Shown piece after piece: positions 1 through 6,262 of a stretch of 11,033 nt of DNA. Every line of letters begins with the position of its first letter. Position 1 is the stretch's first letter. Source of the DNA: Patescibacteria group bacterium (GTDB taxonomy: Bacteria; Patescibacteriota; Minisyncoccia; Phycocordibacterales; UBA2100); the NCBI GenBank assembly GCA_015491135.1, contig WFWK01000068.1, positions 1 through 11,033 of the forward strand. Direction: 5' to 3'. The notes under the pieces are model-generated. The model searched no databases. It worked only from the letters and a program-made list of their open reading frames with translations, and had not been told where the DNA came from. The position numbers were made by a program, and so were the translations under genes.

Positions 1-781
1 GTTCGGTATCCTGTGCCTCGCTCATAACAGAGGGGCTGTAAGAAGGAAACGAGACCATTGCCAAAATCTCCCCGGTTTGCACATCAATTATGGCTCCGGC
101 TCCTCCTCTGTACCCTCCCGTTAGGGTGCTTTTTTTAATCGCATCAAACAATCCCCTTTGTAAATCGGCATCTATGCTTAAAATCAAATTGGAACCCGAA
201 GTCGGCGGTTTTATGGTATTTGATTGTTTTTGTCTTCCCAAAGCGTCAACTTCTATGAGCCTTACCCCATTTACTCCTGAGAGGATTTCGTTAAAACTTT
301 TTTCAATTCCTGATTTTCCTTCATAGTTTTTGCGCCACCAGTTGCCGTTTTTATCTTTTGCCGGGTAAGATACATAACCTAAAATATGCGAGAAAGCTTC
401 ACTGTCTATGTAAACTCTTTTGGCGTAAGTATCAAAAGTAGTTGTGGAGACGGTTGAGTATTGTGGCGCATTCCAGGCAAGTCTTCTTTTGAATCTGTCC
501 ATTATCACCCCTCTTTCTGCAAACACTATTGTTTTGTCTATTCTGTTTGCATTTGCCAGAGCCAAAAACTCTTTGTTTCTTACTATTTGTAAATCAACTG
601 CCCTGTAAGTAAAAACCAACAACACCAAAACAAAAACAACAGACAAGAAAAATATTCCCCATTTTTCAATTGGCTTTACGATTTTGCCTTCCGCATGATC
701 TTGAAAACGGGGCAAGTTTGTCGCATCAAGCAAAACATCATCAAACTCTATGGAATTATATTTTTTACGTCTCCTCCACAT
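1..781 (-). CDS. mrdA: Penicillin-binding protein 2, N-terminal part (partial)
   Basis: Peptidoglycan transpeptidase of the elongation machinery, acting outside the membrane with MreB/MreC/MreD and RodA. About 260 codons are present, and the gene runs off the left edge. A basic cytoplasmic start (WRRRKKY) is followed by one membrane anchor at about residues 41-58. The PBP dimerisation domain follows, with the family motif ERGVIMDR at 89-96, LAWNAP at 101-106, and GKSGIEKSFNEILSG at 155-169. The start of the transpeptidase domain is visible: LILSIDADLQ at 199-208 and GAIIDVQTGEILAMVSFPSY at about 229-248. The catalytic SxxK, SxN and KTG motifs lie outside the window, so activity cannot be judged. 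The ATG at 781 lies two bases after the stop of the upstream MreD-like gene, so the two are surely co-transcribed. The fold and position fit PBP2 rather than the division-specific PBP3, though the two share this N-terminal plan. Confidence 0.9.
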   Translation of the reverse strand, partial: MWRRRKKYNSIEFDDVLLDATNLPRFQDHAEGKIVKPIEKWGIFFLSVVFVLVLLVFTYRAVDLQIVRNKEFLALANANRIDKTIVFAERGVIMDRFKRRLAWNAPQYSTVSTTTFDTYAKRVYIDSEAFSHILGYVSYPAKDKNGNWWRKNYEGKSGIEKSFNEILSGVNGVRLIEVDALGRQKQSNTIKPPTSGSNLILSIDADLQRGLFDAIKKSTLTGGYRGGAGAIIDVQTGEILAMVSFPSYSPSVMSEAQDTE

Positions 782-783
782 AC

Positions 784-1038
784 TCAAAACAATCTCTTTT
801 TAACAAAATTCACAGTAAGAAACACTAGCAAAAAAACTACTGTAGTCTGAAAATGTTTAAGCAAATCAGCACTCGGATCAAAAAATACGAGATCATATAA
901 AAACGCCAAAAGAAGCACCTCCCAGTCAAACCACCAAAACAAAAGAAGCAAAATCGCAAAAAACGCCCACCATGGCAACAAAAAAATTGCAACAACTCCG
1001 CCAACAAGTACAAATATTGAAGTTAAAAATTTACTCAT
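784..1038 (-). CDS. Very short MreD-like rod-shape membrane protein
   Basis: An 84-residue, strongly hydrophobic protein with about three membrane segments (roughly residues 4-21, 24-53 and 64-80), a Trp/Phe-rich middle and a basic end (VKKRLF). MreD is the integral membrane partner of MreC in the elongasome. The call rests mainly on position: the gene lies directly before the PBP2 gene with a two-base gap, where mreD sits in the classic mreB-mreC-mreD-mrdA order. The FLYDLVFF stretch (46-53) recalls the Asp-containing membrane helix typical of MreD. It is only about half the usual MreD length of roughly 160 residues, so it is either a reduced MreD or an unrelated small membrane protein in that slot. 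It is separated from mreC by the opposite-strand gene at 1204-1782 and appears to have its own promoter immediately before the ATG. Confidence 0.6.
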   Translation of the reverse strand: MSKFLTSIFVLVGGVVAIFLLPWWAFFAILLLLFWWFDWEVLLLAFLYDLVFFDPSADLLKHFQTTVVFLLVFLTVNFVKKRLF

Positions 1039-1044
1039 CAGCTT

Positions 1045-1073
1045 ATTATAAATTGATTGAAGAGATAATACAA
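1045..1073 (-). promoter_or_regulatory. Promoter of the mreD-like/PBP2 pair, predicted leaderless
   Basis: On the minus strand a -35-like TTGTAT (1073-1068), a 17-base spacer and a perfect -10 TATAAT (1050-1045) lie just before the ATG at 1038. Only six bases separate the -10 from the ATG, so transcription should start at or within a base of the start codon, giving an mRNA without a 5' leader. There is no room for a Shine-Dalgarno on such a transcript. The promoter would explain how these two genes stay expressed although the plus-strand gene at 1204-1782 separates them from mreC. Confidence 0.6.
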
Positions 1074-1137
1074 AATTAGATAGCCCTAGACTACAATTAA
1101 CATTAATAAAAAGAAGGTTGTAAAAACATGATCTTGG

Positions 1138-1177
1138 TTTATTTTCATAATAAATTAAAGTATATTATGAAAATAAA
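1138..1177. repeat. Perfect 15-bp inverted repeat, possible operator or mRNA hairpin
   Basis: The left arm TTTATTTTCATAATA (1138-1152) and right arm TATTATGAAAATAAA (1163-1177) are perfectly complementary around a 10-base spacer. Each arm holds a single G:C pair. The element ends 26 bases before the ATG of the CYTH gene at 1204. It is too AT-rich and lacks a following T-run for a normal terminator. The symmetry suits a binding site for a dimeric regulator, or a weak hairpin in the 5' leader. A poor promoter match (TTGGTT at 1134-1139, TAAAGT at 1156-1161) would place the -10 in the spacer, which would fit an operator, but that match is weak. Confidence 0.75.
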
Positions 1178-1203
1178 AAGCTGATCAGTTTAAAAAACAA
1201 ATT

Positions 1204-1782
1204 ATGAAAAAAGAAATTGAAGCAACATATTTATCTGTTGACAAAGAACATGTTCGCAAAAAACTTAAATCTCTCGGTTTTTCTCTGATAACGCCTGAAT
1301 ACATGATGCGCCGAAAAACATTTGATTTTTCTCATGTCGCTCCAGGTCGCAATAAGTGGGGGCGTGTCAGACAGGAGTCAGATAAGGTGACTATGACAGT
1401 AAAAGAGGTTCGCGGTTCTGGTATTGATGACACATATGAAGTTGAGCTTGTGGTAAATAATTTTGACACCGCTTGTGCGTTTTTTGAAGCATGTGACATT
1501 CCTGCAAAAGCGTTTCAAGAAAATATGCGCGAACTGTGGCGTCGTGATAATATAGAAGTCACTATTGATACATGGCCAGGACTTAAGCCGTTTGTGGAAA
1601 TAGAAGCGGAAACAGAAAAAGCAGTACGAGAGGTTTCAGAAGAGCTTGATTTTAATTTTGAAAAAGCCGTTTTTGGAAGTATCGATCTTGTATATGAAAA
1701 AGAGTTAGGCATTCCTGCCGAAACGATAATCAAATTGCCAGAGATCACATTTGCAAATCCACCAAAGAAAAACGCCGCGTAG
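1204..1782 (+). CDS. CYTH-domain protein (class IV adenylate cyclase / triphosphatase family)
   Basis: A 192-residue CYTH protein, a family of metal-dependent triphosphate-tunnel enzymes that includes CyaB-type adenylate cyclases, thiamine triphosphatases and inorganic triphosphatases. Visible tunnel residues, in order: the N-terminal acidic pair E4 and E6, R54 and R56 in WGRVR, T65 and K67 in MTVKE, E79 and E81 in YEVEL, the R113/R114 pair, D122 in VTIDTWPG, and the closing E132/E134 pair in FVEIEAE. The Lys that normally ends the N-terminal ExExK signature is Thr8 here. Substrate cannot be told from sequence: polyphosphate, nucleoside triphosphate or thiamine triphosphate are all possible, and the cyclase label is only the common database name. 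The gene is alone on its strand between mreC and the mreD-like gene and ends head-on against mreC. I see no Shine-Dalgarno before the ATG, and the 15-bp inverted repeat lies just upstream. Confidence 0.85.
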   Translation: MKKEIEATYLSVDKEHVRKKLKSLGFSLITPEYMMRRKTFDFSHVAPGRNKWGRVRQESDKVTMTVKEVRGSGIDDTYEVELVVNNFDTACAFFEACDIPAKAFQENMRELWRRDNIEVTIDTWPGLKPFVEIEAETEKAVREVSEELDFNFEKAVFGSIDLVYEKELGIPAETIIKLPEITFANPPKKNAA

Positions 1783-1817
1783 GTTTATTAACTTTCTGAG
1801 CACGAGAAACTATTATA

Positions 1818-1853
1818 AGTGTTACTGTCAAACACTGGCTACACTGACAGTGT
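1818..1853. terminator. Overlapping hairpins between convergent genes, possible two-way terminator
   Basis: The gap between the stops of the CYTH gene (1782) and mreC (1856) holds AGTGTT (1818-1823) pairing with AACACT (1831-1836), then the near-perfect palindrome ACACTG-A-CAGTGT (1841-1853). A competing stem, ACTGTCA (1824-1830) with TGACAGT (1845-1851), could replace both. The site suits termination of two converging transcripts. The stems are only moderately stable and no T-run follows on either strand, so this is not a textbook intrinsic terminator. Confidence 0.45.
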
Positions 1854-1855
1854 AT

Positions 1856-2608
1856 CTAAAAAACAAAGAAATACACTTGAGACATTATATTCTCCGGCAC
1901 TCTTGCATAAAGATGGATAAAGGCATTCTGAGGTTTGGCGACAACAGCACCAACTTTGGCAATCGGCAACTGCAACTCGGGCAGAAAAACAAGTGCATCT
2001 TCTGCTACCTCCACTCCTGCCGGAAGCTCAATTACAAAATTTCCCGTACCCTCACCTACGGCTTTTGCTTGAATTGAGTTGTCGCCGGAGATTATCACCA
2101 CATCGGTTACTTCCCCGGGAGATGAGAAAAGCTTAACGGTTGCGATTTTGTCTTCAATATCAATTACTTTTCCTATGGCAAATCCGTATTTATCAAGTAC
2201 AACCGAGGGGGTTGCTTTTTTATTCTCAAGAAGTACTAAAATCGTACCATCTTTTGTTACCGACGATACACGTCTTACCGGTTCATATTTTTGCTCTTTA
2301 TCAATGTCTGAATTGGCAAAAATCTCAAATTGTGCAAGTTGGTATTGCAAAAGGGCGTTTTTGTAGGCAAGTTTTTCCAACTCCGCCACTCTAGAGCGAG
2401 CCTCTTGCAATTTTCGCTCCAGAGAAGCTTTGGTTTCCAAATTTGCAGTCTTGCCGGCAAAAGACAACATTGGGGAAGCGAGATTTTTTGTAACTGAACT
2501 TATTTTTCCGTTTGAAAAGTGGTTCACCGCCAACAGAGCAAACAAAACCGCCAAAAAAAGCGCAAGTTTGTTCCATTTCTTCTTTTTATATGTCCCCTTT
2601 AAATTCAT
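1856..2608 (-). CDS. mreC: Rod shape-determining protein MreC
   Basis: MreC is the bitopic scaffold of the elongasome. It links cytoplasmic MreB filaments and membrane MreD to PBP2 outside the cell. The 250-residue protein shows the family plan: a short basic cytoplasmic tail (KGTYKKKKWNK), one membrane helix at about 15-29, a coiled coil at about 56-95 (LETKASLERKLQEARSRVAE), then the beta-rich C-terminal domain from about 108 to the end, with KYGFAIGKVIDIEDKIATVKL at 140-160 as its typical core. Length is slightly under the usual 270-300. The ATG lies inside the last codons of mreB in another frame (23-base overlap), so translation is probably coupled. No Shine-Dalgarno is obvious. The gene is last in its block, since the mreD-like gene is cut off by the plus-strand CYTH gene. 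Confidence 0.92.
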   Translation of the reverse strand: MNLKGTYKKKKWNKLALFLAVLFALLAVNHFSNGKISSVTKNLASPMLSFAGKTANLETKASLERKLQEARSRVAELEKLAYKNALLQYQLAQFEIFANSDIDKEQKYEPVRRVSSVTKDGTILVLLENKKATPSVVLDKYGFAIGKVIDIEDKIATVKLFSSPGEVTDVVIISGDNSIQAKAVGEGTGNFVIELPAGVEVAEDALVFLPELQLPIAKVGAVVAKPQNAFIHLYARVPENIMSQVYFFVF

Positions 2609-3647
2609 TGTTGTGTGTTATTAACGCTTCTTTAAAACCTTCGGTGTCCTCAAGAATAACAGCTGTTCCTCTTACAACCGCAGTGAGAGGGTCTTCGGCA
2701 ACTTTAACCGGAATTTGCAACTCCTCTTTGAACAGGTTTGCAATTCCTCGTATAAGAGCGCCACCCCCCGTCAAATACACTCCACGCCTCATAACATCCG
2801 ATACCACCTCAGGGGGAGTAGTTTCCAAAACTTCTTTTGCAACATGTACAAGCCTGGAGACAGACGGAACAATCGCTTCGCGAATATCGGAATCGGTTAT
2901 AACAACCTCTTTCGGAAGACCGTTTACCAAATCTCTACCTCTTACAACAACCTCAAGAGGCTCTTCCAACGGAACAACAGCTGCAACAGAGAGCTTAACT
3001 TCTTCAGCGGTTTTTTTGCCGATTAAAATTTTAAATTCGTTTCTTATATAGTTTATTATGTCATCATTGAAAGCGTCTCCGGCTATGGCAATGTTTTTGG
3101 CATTAACCAACCCTCCCAGAGATATAACCCCAATGTCTGTGGTACCTCCTCCTATATCTATAACCATTGAGCCGGTGGGCTCTTTAACAGGTAGGTTTAT
3201 TCCAACAGCGGCCGCCATCGGCTCCTCTACTATGTGTACTTCTCGCGCGCCGGCGTTTTTTGCGGCGTCTTCCACTGCTCGCACCTCAACGTTGGTAATT
3301 CCCGATGGAACTCCAATGACAACTTTCGGTCCCAAAAAACGAGAAGAAGATGAAGCTTTGGAAAGAAGGTATGAAAGCATTTCCTCGGTTACTTCAAAAT
3401 CTGATATCACCCCGTCTATAACCGGCTGTACCGCCTCTATGTGCCTTGGAGTTCTACCGAGCATATCTTTCGCTTCTTTTCCCACAGCGACAATTTGACC
3501 GGTTTTGCTGTTTACAGCGACAATTGATGGTTCGTTTATTACAACCCCTCTTCCTTTAACATAAACAAGGGTGTTTGCCGTGCCCAAATCTATACCGATA
3601 TGATCGGATACAAAAGAGAGTGCTTTGTTTTTTATTTGTCCCAACAT
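2586..3647 (-). CDS. mreB: Rod shape-determining protein MreB, actin-like ATPase
   Basis: Bacterial actin homologue that forms membrane-bound filaments and directs lateral wall synthesis. At 353 residues it is close to the usual 335-350. Nucleotide-binding motifs are intact: phosphate-1 IDLGTANTLVYVKGRGV (19-35), phosphate-2 VIDIGGGTTDIGVI (162-175) and the adenosine motif LTGGGALIRG (292-301). The connecting EEPMAAAVGI (141-150) is the usual MreB sequence. The N-terminus is MLGQIKNKALSFVSDHIGID; the start could serve as a membrane-binding amphipathic segment. The ATG lies two bases after the proS stop, so it is transcribed with proS. Its 3' end overlaps mreC by 23 bases. The C-terminal dozen residues (THNNEFKGDI) have little counterpart in well-known MreBs and coincide with the overlap. 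Confidence 0.97.
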   Translation of the reverse strand: MLGQIKNKALSFVSDHIGIDLGTANTLVYVKGRGVVINEPSIVAVNSKTGQIVAVGKEAKDMLGRTPRHIEAVQPVIDGVISDFEVTEEMLSYLLSKASSSSRFLGPKVVIGVPSGITNVEVRAVEDAAKNAGAREVHIVEEPMAAAVGINLPVKEPTGSMVIDIGGGTTDIGVISLGGLVNAKNIAIAGDAFNDDIINYIRNEFKILIGKKTAEEVKLSVAAVVPLEEPLEVVVRGRDLVNGLPKEVVITDSDIREAIVPSVSRLVHVAKEVLETTPPEVVSDVMRRGVYLTGGGALIRGIANLFKEELQIPVKVAEDPLTAVVRGTAVILEDTEGFKEALITHNNEFKGDI

Positions 3648-3649
3648 AA

Positions 3650-5059
3650 TCAGTAACTTTTAGCAAAAATCCAATCATGTTTTGCCGGCTCTCCGGTTAT
3701 AAAGCATGTTTTGTTGGTCGGCTTTTTATCTTCATACTCTTTAGGAAGAACACGAGAGACCATAGAATACTTCTCTTTAAGTAGTTTTTCCGATTCCGGC
3801 TCTTCAGACCAAGAAGCCAAGAAGAACTTGCCCGGATGTTTTTCTATCTCATCAATTGAACTGATTTGAACAATGTTTTGTTGTTGAAACTCTTTGGCGC
3901 TACGGAACATATTATCTTGAATTTCTTTAAGTAAATCTGAAACATAATCGTTTATATGTTGCGCCGGCACGCTGGTTTTCTCTTGAGTGTCTCTTCTGTA
4001 TACAGTGCAAACCATATCTGCAACTTCATTTTCACCAACTTCAATTCTGATTGGTACTCCTTTTATTTCCCAATCGTAAAATTTATGTCCGGGAGACTTG
4101 TTTTCTCTGTTGTCAACTTTCACCCTAAATTCCGCTAAAGCTTTGGAAATATCTGAGGCAAACTTGGAAACCTCTGCTGTATTTTTAATCGGAACAACCA
4201 CCACCTGAGTTGGCGCCACATTAGGCGGTAGCTTAAGGCCCTTATTATCTCCGTGGGCCATAATTAAAGCCCCCAGTGTACGCCAGCTCATCCCCCAGCT
4301 GTTTTGGTAAACAAAGTGCCACTTTCCATCTTCTCCCAAATACTTAATATCAAAAGCTTTTGCAAAATTATCAGCCAAGTGATGACTTGTGGCACCTTGA
4401 ATGGCTTTGCCGTCTTTTGCCATTACTTCAGTTGTTGTTGTAATTTCAGCTCCGGCAAATTTCTCGCTTTCCGATTTTTTGCCCCAAAGAGTCGGAATGG
4501 CCATCCACTCGTAAACCTCTCTGTACATATCAAGCATTCTCCACATCTCCTCCAAAGCCTCATTTTTGTCTGCAAAAGCGGAATGGCCTTCTTGCCAGAG
4601 AAACTCACTCCACCTTAAAAACGGCCTGGGACGTTTTTCCCACCTTACGACATTCGCCCATTGGTTTACTCTAAGAGGCAAATCTCGGTAACTGTTTATC
4701 CATTTTGCAAATGTCGGATACATTACCGCCTCTGAAGTCGGGCGCACCGCCAAAGGCTCCTGCAACTCCTCTCCCCCAGCAACAGTCACAACGGCAAGTT
4801 CCGGAGAAAACCCTTCAACATGCTCGGCTTCAGCTTGCAAATTGCTCATCGGCAAAAACAGTGGAAAATACAAATTTTCCACACCATCCGCCTTTATGCG
4901 CCTGTTGAGTTCGTCTTTTATGTTCTCCCAAATCGCAAACCCGTACGGTTTCACTATTCCGCATCCTCTTACTTGTGAAGATTCCGCCAACTCGGCCTCT
5001 TTAACCACATCTTGATACCATTGTGGAAAATCTTTTTCCTGAGGTGTAATTCTTTGCAT
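3650..5059 (-). CDS. proS: Prolyl-tRNA synthetase, archaeal/eukaryotic-like short type
   Basis: Class II aminoacyl-tRNA synthetase that charges tRNA-Pro. The 469-residue length and sequence match the archaeal/eukaryotic-like form also found in Thermus, not the larger E. coli form: there is no editing insertion domain between motifs 2 and 3. Visible landmarks are AVRPTSEAVMYPTFAKW (104-120), motif 2 NVVRWEKRPRPFLRWSEFLW (136-155), the FAGAEITTTTE segment (201-211), and motif 3 NSWGMSWRTLGALIMAHGDN (253-272). The anticodon-binding domain follows (about 284-385). The protein ends in FAKSY, keeping the C-terminal Tyr typical of this form. The C-terminal zinc site has decayed: Thermus-type enzymes carry two Cys pairs, but the equivalent stretches here read SWSEEPESE (416-424) and TCFITGEPA (451-459), leaving one Cys. 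A promoter seems to lie directly before the ATG. Confidence 0.95.
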   Translation of the reverse strand: MQRITPQEKDFPQWYQDVVKEAELAESSQVRGCGIVKPYGFAIWENIKDELNRRIKADGVENLYFPLFLPMSNLQAEAEHVEGFSPELAVVTVAGGEELQEPLAVRPTSEAVMYPTFAKWINSYRDLPLRVNQWANVVRWEKRPRPFLRWSEFLWQEGHSAFADKNEALEEMWRMLDMYREVYEWMAIPTLWGKKSESEKFAGAEITTTTEVMAKDGKAIQGATSHHLADNFAKAFDIKYLGEDGKWHFVYQNSWGMSWRTLGALIMAHGDNKGLKLPPNVAPTQVVVVPIKNTAEVSKFASDISKALAEFRVKVDNRENKSPGHKFYDWEIKGVPIRIEVGENEVADMVCTVYRRDTQEKTSVPAQHINDYVSDLLKEIQDNMFRSAKEFQQQNIVQISSIDEIEKHPGKFFLASWSEEPESEKLLKEKYSMVSRVLPKEYEDKKPTNKTCFITGEPAKHDWIFAKSY

Positions 5060-5065
5060 AAAACT

Positions 5066-5094
5066 ATGGTACTACGGAAAACCCGACAAAACAA
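5066..5094 (-). promoter_or_regulatory. Candidate promoter of proS-mreB-mreC, predicted leaderless
   Basis: On the minus strand TTGTTT (5094-5089), a 17-base spacer and TACCAT (5071-5066) lie six bases before the ATG at 5059. The -10 matches the consensus at four of six positions including the key first T, A and last T. The 78-base gap after rseP is the largest within this block and supports a separate promoter. The spacing to the ATG equals that of the mreD-like, holB-like and dprA genes, so the mRNA would start at the start codon. Confidence 0.45.
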
Positions 5095-5137
5095 TATTAA
5101 CAAGAATTCCTTAATTTAATTGAGATATTGTCAAGAG

Positions 5138-6241
5138 TTAGTTGAACATTTTCAAGATATCGTGATAGGTAACAAATACCATAAACAAGATAAGCAAAGA
5201 AAAGCCTATTAAGTTCAACCCTGTTACAATAAATGTTGGTATCTTTCTTCTTATGACCCATTCGGTCGCCACCATCACTATCCTACCCCCGTCTAGGGCC
5301 GGCAGTGGTATCAAGTTTATAACAACCAGGTTTATTGATATAAACGCGATTACATGCAAAAGATAGATAAACCCGATTGAGGAAGCATCACTTACCACAC
5401 CAACAATTCCAACCGGCCCCGCAACTTGATTCCAGTTTATCCCTTCCGTAAAAGCGTTTTTAAAGAGTGTAAACAATCCTTTTGTAACTTGCCCCAACGC
5501 TTCAAAAGAAGCAATGGTTCCGTAGTAGACTGACTTAAAAAGACCAAGTGGTTTTTCAACAATATAGTTCATTGCAATTCCAACCGCAGGTTTACTCGGA
5601 GACTGTGTCAGTATCCCTTGCGCCGGAGTTAAAACAACGGTGCTGGTAGACTGCTCTCCCATATGAAGCACCGTAAAGACAATCTCTTCTCCAACATGTT
5701 GTTGAATAAATTCAGATACCGCAGGCGGAGTTGTTTTTTCAATTTCTTTGCCGTCTTGAGATTTAAGATTCAGTATTTGATCACCAACTTTTAAACCCGA
5801 TTCATCGGCCGGCGAGTTGGGCAAAATCTGTGAAATTATAAGTTTTCCTTGCTCGTTTTGGGTCGGATCGGCGGGAGTGGGCGCTCCCAACATAAAAGAG
5901 GCACTAAACAGAACCCACGCAAACAAAAAATTAAACAAGACCCCGCCAAAGAGCACGGCAATTTGCGCCAGGGGATGCTTGTTTATAAGAGCCCTGTTTT
6001 TATCCTTTGGTGAGATTTTTGCATCATTAGATTCTCCCAAAATACGCACAAATCCACCAAAAGGCAACCAGTTTAAGGTGTAGACGGTCTCACCGATTTT
6101 ACCCAAGGTTAATGCTTTGGGAGGATATCCAACTCCAAACTCTTCCACTTTTATTTTAAAAAGTTTTGCAAACAGAAAGTGCCCTAATTCATGCACAACA
6201 ACCAAAGCTACCAATATAACTAAAAAAAATACAACCGACAT
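5138..6241 (-). CDS. rseP: RseP-type site-2 intramembrane zinc metalloprotease
   Basis: A membrane-embedded protease of the S2P/M50 family that cuts transmembrane segments, in model bacteria those of anti-sigma factors and leftover signal peptides. The 367-residue protein has the zinc motif HELGH at 17-21 in the first membrane helix. A single PDZ domain lies at about 130-200 (IISQILPNSPADESGLKVGD at 135-154). The second active-site motif NLIPLPALDGGR at 309-320 supplies the third zinc ligand, Asp317. Other hydrophobic segments are near 93-119, 291-312 and 335-358. Length is typical for a one-PDZ enzyme; E. coli RseP is longer with two. It lies 21 bases after frr, most likely in the same transcript. 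No sigma/anti-sigma pair is visible here, so its substrate is unknown. No Shine-Dalgarno is seen. Confidence 0.95.
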   Translation of the reverse strand: MSVVFFLVILVALVVVHELGHFLFAKLFKIKVEEFGVGYPPKALTLGKIGETVYTLNWLPFGGFVRILGESNDAKISPKDKNRALINKHPLAQIAVLFGGVLFNFLFAWVLFSASFMLGAPTPADPTQNEQGKLIISQILPNSPADESGLKVGDQILNLKSQDGKEIEKTTPPAVSEFIQQHVGEEIVFTVLHMGEQSTSTVVLTPAQGILTQSPSKPAVGIAMNYIVEKPLGLFKSVYYGTIASFEALGQVTKGLFTLFKNAFTEGINWNQVAGPVGIVGVVSDASSIGFIYLLHVIAFISINLVVINLIPLPALDGGRIVMVATEWVIRRKIPTFIVTGLNLIGFSLLILFMVFVTYHDILKMFN

Positions 6242-6262
6242 ATCATTTAATTAACAATAAAA

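Noticed and set aside
90..326. A 78-codon plus-strand open frame near the left edge
   Set aside because: It is antisense to the PBP2 dimerisation and early transpeptidase region, whose motifs read continuously on the minus strand.
1181..1188. The 8-bp palindrome CTGATCAG upstream of the CYTH gene
   Set aside because: Short palindromes are common and no second copy or neighbouring symmetry gives it meaning beyond the adjacent 15-bp repeat.
1751..2077. A 108-codon plus-strand open frame spanning the CYTH 3' end and antisense to mreC
   Set aside because: It crosses the convergent hairpin region and has no recognisable motif or start signal; mreC explains this stretch.
2512..3051. A 179-codon plus-strand open frame
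   Set aside because: It lies antisense to mreB and mreC, both well supported by motifs; its translation is Ser/Thr-rich and low in structure, typical of a shadow frame.
5129..5134. A perfect TTGACA on the minus strand just after the rseP stop
   Set aside because: No -10-like hexamer lies 15-19 bases downstream (AGGAAT at spacer 17), so I favour the TTGTTT/TACCAT pair nearer the proS ATG.
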